5,539 nucleotides of DNA from an uncultured Candidatus Melainabacteria bacterium (GTDB lineage: Bacteria; Cyanobacteriota; Vampirovibrionia; Gastranaerophilales; Gastranaerophilaceae): contig CAKUQA010000105.1 of assembly GCA_934675225.1 (NCBI GenBank), forward strand, positions 1 through 5,539, read 5' to 3'. Position numbers and translations under genes: made by a program. The notes beneath the pieces were generated by a model that was given only the letters and a program-made list of their open reading frames with translations, was not told where the DNA came from and ran no database searches. Positions 1-5,539 of the stretch are shown here, piece by piece. Numbering within the stretch: the stretch's first letter is position 1; each line of letters opens with the position of its first letter.

Positions 1-58
1 GTTCTAATCTTGAGCCTACCCCTGCTGCCATAACCATCACTTTAATACTTGCACTCAT
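1..58 (-). CDS. Sugar-phosphate nucleotidyltransferase, N-terminal fragment
   Basis: Only the first 19 codons are in the window; the gene runs off the left edge. The translated start, MSASIKVMVMAAGVGSRLE, contains the nucleotide-binding loop of the NTP_transferase (GT-A-like) family, usually written G-x-G-T/S-R-L, here A-A-G-V-G-S-R-L at residues 11-18. Such enzymes join NTP and a sugar 1-phosphate to give a nucleotide sugar (for example GDP-mannose, dTDP-glucose or UDP-glucose) in the cytoplasm. The substrate cannot be told from this fragment. The ATG at 58 is chosen because the preceding K-V-M-V-M strand is the usual beta-1 of the fold. No Shine-Dalgarno precedes it, and a promoter lies immediately upstream, which points to a leaderless message. 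Met8 and Met10 are alternative starts but would cut into beta-1. The gene diverges from the tRNA and is not part of the operon to the right. Confidence 0.8.
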   Translation of the reverse strand, partial: MSASIKVMVMAAGVGSRLE

Positions 59-65
59 AATAAAG

Positions 66-93
66 ATTATATATAAAAATAATATTATTGCAA
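66..93 (-). promoter_or_regulatory. Promoter of the nucleotidyltransferase gene
   Basis: On the minus strand TTGCAA (93-88), a 16-bp AT-only spacer (87-72) and a perfect TATAAT (71-66) form a sigma-70-type promoter. The predicted transcription start is at about 59, one base before the ATG at 58, so the transcript would be leaderless or have a 1-nt leader. The -35 hexamer is the same palindromic TTGCAA used by the tRNA promoter on the other strand. The motif match is seen directly; activity is inferred. Confidence 0.65.
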
Positions 94-115
94 ATTAAAA
101 ATTTAGATGTATAAT
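88..115 (+). promoter_or_regulatory. Promoter of tRNA-Lys
   Basis: TTGCAA (88-93), a 16-bp spacer and a perfect TATAAT (110-115) lie just before the tRNA. Transcription should start near 122, giving an approximately 11-nt 5' leader for RNase P to remove. The -35 element is shared with the opposing nucleotidyltransferase promoter. There is no GC-rich discriminator after the -10 box (AAAAAAGTAATTT follows). Confidence 0.7.
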
Positions 116-132
116 AAAAAAGTAATTTATAT

Positions 133-204
<72 letters not shown>

Positions 205-205
<1 letters not shown>

Positions 206-242
206 AAATAAAAAAGCTTCCACTTGGAAGCTTTTTTATTTT
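205..242. terminator. Bidirectional intrinsic terminator
   Basis: A perfect 17-bp inverted repeat (205-221 with 226-242) closes a 4-nt ACTT loop. The core is AGCTTCC/GGAAGCT, flanked by A-rich and T-rich arms, so either strand gives a GC-containing hairpin followed by a U-rich run. On the plus strand it ends the tRNA-Lys transcript; the stem begins at the tRNA discriminator base. On the minus strand it lies about 30 nt after the stop of the family 2 glycosyltransferase and would end the polysaccharide operon. Apart from this hairpin, I see nothing in the gap between 206 and 270. Confidence 0.88.
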
Positions 243-270
243 GTTACACTCTAAAACAATAAGAAATACA

Positions 271-1257
271 TTATCTTTTAATATTTTTCTTTGTCCATTC
301 AAAAAGAGTAATATTAAATAATTTTATTTTTCTTATTTTACTTGCTCCTTTTTTGTAATTATTAAATGTTAAAACAAAAGGAATTCCTATAGCAGATACA
401 CATACTCCTTCTTTTTTTATTTTTGAAATTGTTTTTTGATTATATGGAAGCAAGTCTGTTATATCAAGAGTTTGAAGCATTTTATTTTCGTACGCCAAAG
501 TTTGCTGGCAACAATAATTTATTTTATTACCCTGTTTTATTGTATTAAAATCATGCCAACGATAACTAAATAGAACTTCATTTAAATACTTCATTTTCGA
601 ATATTTCGAAATCTGTAACATCAACCACCAATCTTCAAGAGGAGCTTCCTTTGTAAAAAAACCTATTTTTTGAAAAATTGATTTCCTTATCAAATAACCA
701 TTCGGAATATAATTTCGTTTGTATAAACTCTTATACTCTCCAAATTTTTTAGAAGATAAATTAAATTTTGTTCTATCTTGCAAATAATCTCCAAATGTTA
801 AGAACTTTGCACAATTTTTTTTATAAACGATATTCCTAAATTTATCCCAATAACAGACCTTACCTTCAAAATCAATTATTTCATTATTTCCTACACAAAG
901 ACTATAGTCTAAATTTTTACAAAGAAAATCTACCTCTTTTTCTATTGCTTGAGGTTTTGCTAAATCATCTGATGCGATAAGATAAATAAAATCACCTTTT
1001 GCATAACTTAAAAGTTTATTCATTGTCTTGCAAGTTCCTTCATTTTGTTTTGTTTCAAAGTAAACTCTTACAAAACGTTTTTCACATTCTTTTTTTATTT
1101 CTTGAATTTTCTGCCACGTATTATCTTTAGACCCATCATCAATTACAATTAGTTCTATATTCCGATAAGATTGATTAATTATAGATTTTAACGTTTCTTG
1201 TATATATTTTTCATGATTATATGCTGGAATTAAGACAGAAACTAAATTACTTTCCAT
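271..1257 (-). CDS. Family 2 glycosyltransferase (GT-A fold)
   Basis: This 328-residue inverting glycosyltransferase probably adds one sugar from a nucleotide-sugar donor to a growing lipid-linked surface glycan at the inner face of the membrane. The GT2 N-terminal block is clear: VSVLIPAYNHEKYIQ (6-20) and the nucleotide-binding VIDDGSKDNT (38-47). The metal-binding motif is A-S-D-D-L (95-99), and the probable catalytic-base region is L-E-D-W-W (207-211). It is followed by F-S-Y-R-W-H-D-F-N-T (230-239), the conserved R-x-H-D-x-N-T segment of this subfamily. There is no clear transmembrane helix. The C-terminus (305-328) is a basic tail with K-I-K-L-F-N-I-T-L-F, resembling the K-L-F-G-I-P-L tail seen on many polysaccharide-locus proteins. 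The start has AAAGGG 5 nt upstream, overlapping the stop of the preceding gene (9-nt gap). The gene is intact and last in the operon. Donor and acceptor are unknown. Confidence 0.92.
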   Translation of the reverse strand: MESNLVSVLIPAYNHEKYIQETLKSIINQSYRNIELIVIDDGSKDNTWQKIQEIKKECEKRFVRVYFETKQNEGTCKTMNKLLSYAKGDFIYLIASDDLAKPQAIEKEVDFLCKNLDYSLCVGNNEIIDFEGKVCYWDKFRNIVYKKNCAKFLTFGDYLQDRTKFNLSSKKFGEYKSLYKRNYIPNGYLIRKSIFQKIGFFTKEAPLEDWWLMLQISKYSKMKYLNEVLFSYRWHDFNTIKQGNKINYCCQQTLAYENKMLQTLDITDLLPYNQKTISKIKKEGVCVSAIGIPFVLTFNNYKKGASKIRKIKLFNITLFEWTKKNIKR

Positions 1258-1266
1258 TTTTACCCT

Positions 1267-1554
1267 TTACTCTCTTTCTTTTCCAATTAATAAATCAAAC
1301 CTTATTCCAATGAAATATAATTTAAACCTAAAAATTGTAGATATATTAGGAATAAGACTTATTTTTATCCCCTTTTTAATTTTTCGAATAGTAATTATTT
1401 TGGAATTTTCTAAATTACATATTTTGATATCATCTAAAAATGCCCATTCAAAAGGTAACGCAAATTTTCGTAATCCTCTAAATATAAGATTATGTGCAAC
1501 AGAACAATTTCCTCCAAGAGAGCAAACTAAATCATATTTCTTTCTACCAGTCAT
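1267..1554 (-). CDS. Truncated DUF1796-type putative cysteine peptidase
   Basis: This 95-residue open frame begins exactly like DUF1796 (papain-like putative cysteine peptidase) proteins of polysaccharide loci. It has Y-D-L-V-C-S-L-G-G-N-C (7-17), with Cys17 as the likely nucleophile, then the block LRKFALPFEWAF (28-39). From memory, family members are around 200 residues or more, and the middle with the His/Asp partners is absent here. After about residue 42 the sequence moves to a basic region and a tail F-R-F-K-L-Y-F-I-G-I-R-F (75-86), like the C-terminal tails of neighbouring glycan enzymes. The simplest reading is a large internal deletion that kept the frame, or a fusion of the N-terminus to another protein's tail. 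A catalytic role is unlikely. AGAGG (1565-1561) lies 6 nt before the ATG, which overlaps the aminotransferase stop region by 11 nt, so the frame may still be translated. The biological role of intact DUF1796 proteins is not established. Confidence 0.65.
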   Translation of the reverse strand: MTGRKKYDLVCSLGGNCSVAHNLIFRGLRKFALPFEWAFLDDIKICNLENSKIITIRKIKKGIKISLIPNISTIFRFKLYFIGIRFDLLIGKERE

Positions 1555-2595
1555 TTACGACCTCTACTACTTTCTTAACTTCATCATCAGTCATAACAGG
1601 AGAAATTGGTAAACTTAAAATGGTCCTATGAATTTCCTCACTTATTGGGTAACTTTTATTTTCCCATTCTTTATATGCACCCTGTTTATGTGGTGGTGTC
1701 GGATAATGAATATTTGTTTGAATACCATTTCTGTTCTTACAGCAAAAATATGCCATACATGAGCATTTTCAACATTAGTTTTTGGCAAAATTATCTTTTT
1801 ATTTTTAATATTTTCACGATAATATTTAGAAATTTCACGGCGTCTTTCATTATCTTTATCTAAATATGGTAGTTTTACATCTAAAACTGCTGCTTGAAGT
1901 TCATCCAGTCGAGAATTTACACCTTTATAAATGTGATTATATTTTCTATCAGAGCCATAATTTGCAATAGCCTTAATTTTTTTATAAACTTCTTCATCGT
2001 TTGTAGTTACAGCACCACCATCTCCCATACATCCCAAGTTTTTCCCAGGATAAAACGAAAAAGCAGAAGCATCACTCAAGTTACCGACTCTTTTAGTTTT
2101 ATAAAAAGCCCCATGTGCCTGTGCTGAATCTTCTATAACCTTAAGATTATATTTTTTAGCCAAAGCCCAAACTTTTTCCATTTGAACAGCTTGCCCATAA
2201 AGATGTACAACAATTATTGCTTTAGTTTTATCCGTAATTTTTTCTTCAATCAAATCCGGATTTATATTATAAGTATTTATATCCGGTTCTATAAGAACAG
2301 GTGTGCAATTATTTTCAGAAACTGCTAAAATCGTTGCAATATAAGTATTTGATGGCACTATAATCTCATCACCGTCACCAAAGCCAAATGCACGAATAAT
2401 TAAATTAATTGCATCTAATCCATTTGCAACCCCAACCGCATATTTTGTACCACAATAATTTGCAAAATTTCGAGCGAATTTTTCGTTTTCATCACCTTGA
2501 AGATACCAACCTTTATCTAAGATATTCTTAAATCTTTCGACAATCTCGTTCCTAAATCTGTTATTAACTTTTTCTAAATCTAAAAATTTTATCAT
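1544..2595 (-). pseudogene. DegT/FdtB-type sugar aminotransferase, frameshifted
   Basis: This is a PLP-dependent sugar aminotransferase (DegT/DnrJ/EryC1, fold type I), closest by recall to FdtB/QdtB, which make dTDP-3-amino-3,6-dideoxyhexoses from 3-keto sugars. The first frame covers residues 1-288. It has FLDLEKVN (4-11), V-G-V-A-N-G-L-D-A (54-62), [10 protein letters not shown] (153-162) with PLP-contacting Asp156, [10 protein letters not shown] (179-188) with the Schiff-base Lys185, and [12 protein letters not shown] (225-236). After [10 protein letters not shown] (279-288) the frame turns to nonsense and ends at 1642. The family C-terminus ([16 protein letters not shown] and beyond) continues in another frame from 1729 to the stop at 1544. 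Between T288 and GIQ only 5 nt remain where relatives have about 13 codons, so about 34 nt look deleted. The start overlaps the GT8 stop as ATGA with AGGTGA just upstream. The truncated product lacks the C-terminal domain and is probably inactive. Confidence 0.88.
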
Positions 2596-3593
2596 AAATC
2601 ACCTAATTTCCAAATAGCTAAAAGATTTATTATAAGTAAAGCAATTGATATTATAAAAAAGATATTAAACAATTTCTTGTATTTTCTATATTTTTTTATT
2701 ATTTCATTTGTCTTTTCTTTAAAAATTGAAGTTTTAGGCAGTTTTAAATAATAAAAAATGTTCCACCAAACTTCACCATACTTGACCTCTGCATTCCATG
2801 GCTTGCATCCTGCATAATGTATAATTTTTGGATTAATTATTGAATCATAAAGTTCATCTCTTGAAAAATCGCTAATAAAGTCTTTTTGTATAACCCTTTC
2901 TAGCAGATAAGGATATGCAATATAATTAAGCGGAATAAATTCAACCTTATTATCACAAGCTATGTTCATAATATCCATATCATTCCAACGCTTTACAATT
3001 GTATCATCCTTTATTATTTCTATCATTTTTTCTTCTAGATTATCTTCTCTAATTTTCTTAAGATTTATAACCCAAATTCCACCAGCAAAATACGTATCTT
3101 TATACTTTTCATAATGATCTTTACGCAAATGCGATAATTCATTAGAATCCCATTTCATAAAAGCATCTTTTACAGCTCCAATATATTTATTATCTAAATC
3201 GGTATCATAAAGTTCTGAAATATCATCAACAAAAACACAGTCTACATCAGAATAAATAATTTTATCATATTGAGGGAAAAATCTTGCAGGAAAGCATCTT
3301 AACAATGTATCAACAGTAAACTGAGAACGATTATTGTGTCCTTCCCAATTACCATTATTCCATTCTTTTGATAAAAATCCTTTTGTATCAATAAATTCAA
3401 GACTAGCTATTTTAAATTTATTAACTACAGATAGTAATAACTCTTGACTTTCTTTTGTAATATCTGAATGTAAAACATACATTTTATATTCCACATTTTT
3501 TTGCGTTTTATTTAATAACGAATAAAATGCAACCGCAGCCGGTACAACGTAATTATTATCAAATGTAAAAAATATAGGTATTTGTTTAGACAT
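2592..3593 (-). CDS. Family 8 glycosyltransferase with C-terminal membrane anchor
   Basis: This 333-residue retaining glycosyltransferase of the LPS GT8 type (RfaJ/WaaJ, glycogenin-like fold) probably transfers glucose or galactose from a UDP-sugar to the surface glycan. The N-terminus [11 protein letters not shown] (5-15) is the GT8 donor-binding start. The Mn-binding D-x-D is Y-S-D-V-D-C (114-119; Asp116 and Asp118). [10 protein letters not shown] (169-178) replaces the common F-N-S-G-V-x-x-x-N-L. N-D-M-D-I-M-N (204-210) matches the usual D-Q-D-x-x-N segment, and I-H-Y-A-G-C-K-P-W (258-266) is the family H-x-x-G-x-x-K-P-W. A basic stretch (298-307) leads into a hydrophobic helix at about 309-327, so the enzyme is probably tail-anchored to the inner membrane with the catalytic domain in the cytoplasm. 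AAGGAG (3607-3602) lies 8 nt before the ATG. The stop overlaps the aminotransferase start by 4 nt. The gene is intact. Confidence 0.93.
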   Translation of the reverse strand: MSKQIPIFFTFDNNYVVPAAVAFYSLLNKTQKNVEYKMYVLHSDITKESQELLLSVVNKFKIASLEFIDTKGFLSKEWNNGNWEGHNNRSQFTVDTLLRCFPARFFPQYDKIIYSDVDCVFVDDISELYDTDLDNKYIGAVKDAFMKWDSNELSHLRKDHYEKYKDTYFAGGIWVINLKKIREDNLEEKMIEIIKDDTIVKRWNDMDIMNIACDNKVEFIPLNYIAYPYLLERVIQKDFISDFSRDELYDSIINPKIIHYAGCKPWNAEVKYGEVWWNIFYYLKLPKTSIFKEKTNEIIKKYRKYKKLFNIFFIISIALLIINLLAIWKLGDL

Positions 3594-3610
3594 TTATTTT
3601 GCTCCTTATT

Positions 3611-4816
3611 TTATTTAAAAAATTTTGTTAATCTATACCACATAAAATTTGATAATTTATTTTTTTTATATTTCTGTATATTTTCATCTTGCTCATAATT
3701 AAAATATGATAACGAAGATAAATAATTTATATATTTCTGATTATTATTTAAACAATTTGGTATATTTTTTTGCTCTAAATAAACAAGAAAATTATTTCTT
3801 TTATTAATAAAAGTTTTATTAAATGTTGAATAATCAATATTCAAATATAATTCATATAAATCATTTTTCTTTTCATTAAAATTAAACTGTAATGAATTTG
3901 GAATATTATAAAATTCACTTAATTCTCTTGTACGACTATCTATTATTTTAACAAATGCTGGAATATTATTTTGTAAGGCAATAATATTTCCATGAATTCG
4001 GCTACCATAACTAAAATTATATTTACCATTTTTTATTTGTTGTCTCCATTGATAATAATTCATAGAACCTTTAATACGATTTTGTTTATAAAGAGAATAA
4101 AATGGTTTTTTATATTTTTCTTCTCTTAAATTTACGCTATCTTGCCCATATAAAATATTAAAATAAAGATCTTGATCAAAAAATGTAGCATTGGGAAAAT
4201 CTTTATAAATTTTATTATTTATATCACTTACAAATGTTCCTGATAACATCGGTTTAAAATTATCACGAGAAACTTTATTATTATTTATTTTAAAATCTTC
4301 CTCTAATAAAAATAATGAAGGACAACCAGATACAAATAAATTATTAAACCCTAGTTGTTCAAGTGCAAATTTAGTAAACTGTCCTCTTAAAGTAATATCT
4401 CCACCAGAACTCAATATAGAATCAAGATATTTTTTAGATTCATTTGAAATATCTTTCAAAAATTCTAATGAATAATTTACATCAGATTGACAACCAGCAC
4501 CTAATACAAATACTGGAATTTTTAAAGATTTAATAAATTCAGTTTCTTCTATTAATGTATTTTTGTAACAACTTGCAAAAATATTTGCTTCCATTGTTAT
4601 AGCAATATCAAAATTTTCCTTTGCCCAATTTGCATTTTGCTCCAATTCTTTTTTTACCACATCTTTTACATAAAATTTTGAGTTAATTTCATCAGAATAA
4701 AACATTGAAATGCCTGACGTATAGTAAACCGTATCACCTGAATTATAATTATATAAATCATTAATTGATTTAAAATAATTTGTTTGCATTATAAATAATA
4801 TTTTTTTATTACACAT
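3611..4816 (-). CDS. Polysaccharide pyruvyltransferase family protein
   Basis: This 401-residue protein matches the polysaccharide pyruvyl transferase family (CsaB/WcaK/ExoV-like), which adds pyruvate from phosphoenolpyruvate as a ketal to a glycan sugar. That gives negative charge or, in CsaB systems, an anchor for surface proteins. Visible family features are V-F-V-L-G-A-G-C-Q-S (102-111), L-R-G-Q-F-T-K-F-A-L-E-Q-L-G (143-156), V-S-G-C-P-S (162-167), S-Y-G-S-R-I-H-G-N-I-I-A-L (269-281) with the conserved R-x-H-G (His275), and D-S-R-T-R-E-L (293-299). These match the GT-B-like fold. There is no signal peptide, so it acts in the cytoplasm. The frame is open to 4909, but the ATG at 4816 is preferred: GGAGGA sits 5 nt upstream, the protein then begins with beta-1 (K-K-I-L-F-I-M), and the extra 31 residues would lie inside the methyltransferase gene. 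The acceptor sugar is unknown. Some family members have other or unproven activities. Confidence 0.88.
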   Translation of the reverse strand: MCNKKILFIMQTNYFKSINDLYNYNSGDTVYYTSGISMFYSDEINSKFYVKDVVKKELEQNANWAKENFDIAITMEANIFASCYKNTLIEETEFIKSLKIPVFVLGAGCQSDVNYSLEFLKDISNESKKYLDSILSSGGDITLRGQFTKFALEQLGFNNLFVSGCPSLFLLEEDFKINNNKVSRDNFKPMLSGTFVSDINNKIYKDFPNATFFDQDLYFNILYGQDSVNLREEKYKKPFYSLYKQNRIKGSMNYYQWRQQIKNGKYNFSYGSRIHGNIIALQNNIPAFVKIIDSRTRELSEFYNIPNSLQFNFNEKKNDLYELYLNIDYSTFNKTFINKRNNFLVYLEQKNIPNCLNNNQKYINYLSSLSYFNYEQDENIQKYKKNKLSNFMWYRLTKFFK

Positions 4817-5252
4817 ATAATTCCTCCAATAAACTATTATTTTTACCAATCGTAACCAATAAATACCCTTGCATAAAATCTTCTTGAATTTCTTTATTTT
4901 TAATAGCATTTTCTAAAGAAATACGTAATGGATGATTGCTATCTAAAAAATTTAATGCATGCTTTATTCCAATAGTATATTCTTTTTCAACTTTATAACC
5001 CGCTTGTTGAAAATCATCAATTTGTGTATATAATGGATTTTCTATACCATAATTCCAAGTTCCGTTTTCTTCCATTATCTTTTTACCAATTCTATAAGCA
5101 AGACAGCTTGCATTAGAGACTAAAGAAATCATATATTTACAATACTTTTTCCAATGTTTAAGCATTGCAATACGTTCTGGTTTATTAAAATGTTCTAACA
5201 AACCAGAATGAAAAATATAATCAAATTGTTTTTCTTTATAAAATAACTTCAT
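4809..5252 (-). CDS. SAM-dependent methyltransferase, N-terminally truncated
   Basis: This 147-residue frame holds the second half of a class I SAM-dependent methyltransferase. F-D-Y-I-F-H-S-G-L-L-E-H-F (10-22) is the motif IV/post-II region (strand beta-4 and following helix). It is followed by M-I-S-L-V-S-N-A-S-C-L-A-Y-R-I-G-K (41-57) and the later E-E-N-G-T-W-N-Y-G (61-69), typical of methyltransferases in glycan loci. The SAM-binding motif I (D/E-x-G-x-G-x-G), normally some 70-100 residues before F-D-Y-I, is missing. A TAG lies two codons before the ATG, so the frame cannot extend upstream. The start has GGAG (5262-5259) 6 nt upstream and overlaps the toroid gene by 17 nt, so it may be translated. 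Without the SAM site it is probably inactive. It is either a deletion remnant, perhaps of a toroid-methyltransferase fusion, or a fragment of a separate gene. The end overlaps the pyruvyltransferase start. Confidence 0.7.
   Translation of the reverse strand: MKLFYKEKQFDYIFHSGLLEHFNKPERIAMLKHWKKYCKYMISLVSNASCLAYRIGKKIMEENGTWNYGIENPLYTQIDDFQQAGYKVEKEYTIGIKHALNFLDSNHPLRISLENAIKNKEIQEDFMQGYLLVTIGKNNSLLEELYV
4822..4827 (-). promoter_or_regulatory. Shine-Dalgarno deciding the pyruvyltransferase start
   Basis: GGAGGA (4827-4822) lies 5 nt before the ATG at 4816 and inside the last codons of the methyltransferase frame (stop at 4811-4809). It is the strongest ribosome site in the window. It sets the start at 4816 rather than 4909, with an 8-nt gene overlap. 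Confidence 0.85.
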
Positions 5253-5539
5253 TTTCTACTCCAATCCAAGCCGAGAATAAACCCTCTTTTCTACCATCCT
5301 CATATTCTAATTTGGATTTTTGTCCATAATAAATTGCATCTAAAAAATATTTTACAGCCCAATCTATTTCACCATTAGGAAAATAATTTGCTTTATCTAG
5401 TCCTTTTGTATAACTTCCATAAAATCCACCTGATTTATTTTGTAAATTACAAACATAGTCAAAAGCTTTATCAGCTTTTTCAATTTCACCTAACTTATAC
5501 CAACAAATTGCATATTGTAATAAACCTGTGGAACAAACA
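5236..5539 (-). CDS. Alpha/alpha-toroid (prenyltransferase-repeat-like) protein, C-terminal part
   Basis: The frame is open from the right edge to a TAA at 5238-5236 and gives 100 residues; the 5' end is outside the window. It contains C-S-T-G-L-L-Q-Y-A-I-C-W-Y-K-L-G (2-17), then L-Q-N-K-S-G-G-F-Y-G-S-Y (32-43), which matches the Q-x-x-x-G-G-F repeat of prenyltransferase/squalene-oxidase alpha/alpha toroids. A-N-Y-F-P-N-G-E-I-D-W-A-V-K-Y-F-L-D-A (50-68) follows. By recall, segments like these occur at the N-terminus of some glycan-locus methyltransferases, ahead of the SAM domain. Here the frame stops soon after (E-D-G-R-K-E-G-L-F-S-A-W), while methyltransferase sequence continues in another frame. 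So this may be the front half of a broken fusion, or a complete separate toroid protein. A role in glycan modification is inferred only from context, and no catalytic residues can be assigned. Confidence 0.7.
   Translation of the reverse strand, partial: VCSTGLLQYAICWYKLGEIEKADKAFDYVCNLQNKSGGFYGSYTKGLDKANYFPNGEIDWAVKYFLDAIYYGQKSKLEYEDGRKEGLFSAWIGVENEVIL
5259..5262 (-). promoter_or_regulatory. Shine-Dalgarno of the truncated methyltransferase
   Basis: GGAG (5262-5259) with a 6-nt spacer to the ATG at 5252, inside the toroid coding frame. It makes reinitiation of the out-of-frame methyltransferase remnant possible, but a four-base match can arise by chance. Confidence 0.5.

Noticed and set aside
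1310..1612. Plus-strand open frame of 100 codons opposite the DUF1796 remnant
   Set aside because: No ribosome site or family motif. It mirrors a minus-strand frame that has recognisable motifs, and long stop-free runs opposite AT-rich genes are expected by chance.
1720..1740. Programmed ribosomal frameshift in the aminotransferase gene
   Set aside because: No slippery heptamer or following hairpin is visible at the join (ACAGAAATGG). A frameshift would still leave about a dozen family residues missing, so deletion explains it better.
1606..2127. Two plus-strand open frames (1606-1863 and 1894-2127) opposite the aminotransferase
   Set aside because: The translations are low-complexity F/I/N-rich with no domain, and they lie antisense to clear DegT motifs.
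4817..4909. Longer N-terminus for the pyruvyltransferase starting at 4909
   Set aside because: The extra 31 residues overlap methyltransferase coding sequence. The ATG at 4816 has GGAGGA 5 nt upstream and begins directly with the first beta strand.
271..5539. CRISPR array or insertion sequence as the cause of the broken genes
   Set aside because: No regularly spaced repeats, no transposase frame and no terminal inverted repeats with target duplications were seen. The lesions are losses, not insertions.
1267..5539. Alternative genetic code (TGA as tryptophan), suggested by the low G+C
   Set aside because: GT8 ends with TGA at exactly the position that overlaps the next ATG, and tryptophans at conserved motifs (for example K-P-W and E-D-W-W) use TGG.

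Overview
This is a very AT-rich bacterial window. Most of it is one minus-strand operon for a cell-surface polysaccharide (capsule, O-antigen or glycoprotein glycan). It reads right to left: a partial alpha/alpha-toroid (prenyltransferase/squalene-oxidase-repeat-like) protein, a 5'-truncated SAM methyltransferase, a polysaccharide pyruvyltransferase, a family 8 glycosyltransferase, a frameshifted DegT/FdtB-type sugar aminotransferase, a remnant of a DUF1796 putative cysteine peptidase, and a family 2 glycosyltransferase. Gaps are tiny or negative (4-17 nt overlaps, gaps of 9 and 17 nt), and nearly every start has a purine-rich Shine-Dalgarno, so the genes are probably co-transcribed and partly translationally coupled.

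At the left end the operon meets a plus-strand tRNA-Lys(CUU) gene. The two converge on one perfect 17-bp hairpin with T-rich sequence on both sides, apparently a shared bidirectional terminator. To the left of the tRNA is the first codon stretch of a minus-strand sugar-phosphate nucleotidyltransferase. The tRNA and this gene diverge from a 75-bp gap holding two face-to-face sigma-70-type promoters that share one palindromic -35 hexamer, TTGCAA. Both have 16-bp spacers and perfect TATAAT -10 boxes. The nucleotidyltransferase promoter lies so close to the ATG that its mRNA should be leaderless or nearly so.

The genes fit one pathway: activated sugar supply (nucleotidyltransferase), amino-sugar synthesis (DegT), sugar transfer (GT2, GT8) and decoration (pyruvyl ketal, perhaps methyl). 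However, three places in the operon look damaged by deletion. The DegT gene lacks about 34 nt and changes frame. The DUF1796 gene keeps only its N-terminal motif and a C-terminal tail. The methyltransferase lacks its SAM-binding N-terminal half. GT2, GT8 and the pyruvyltransferase look intact. The locus may be decaying or recombining, or the assembly may be collapsed here.

The organism cannot be fixed from this window. Low G+C, standard code (TGA used as stop), bacterial SD sequences and the MAAGVGSRLE-type nucleotidyltransferase start would suit a host-associated low-GC bacterium. Gastranaerophilales (Vampirovibrionia) is one weak guess. I see no CRISPR, transposase, rRNA or phage gene, and no gene-free stretch longer than 300 bases.
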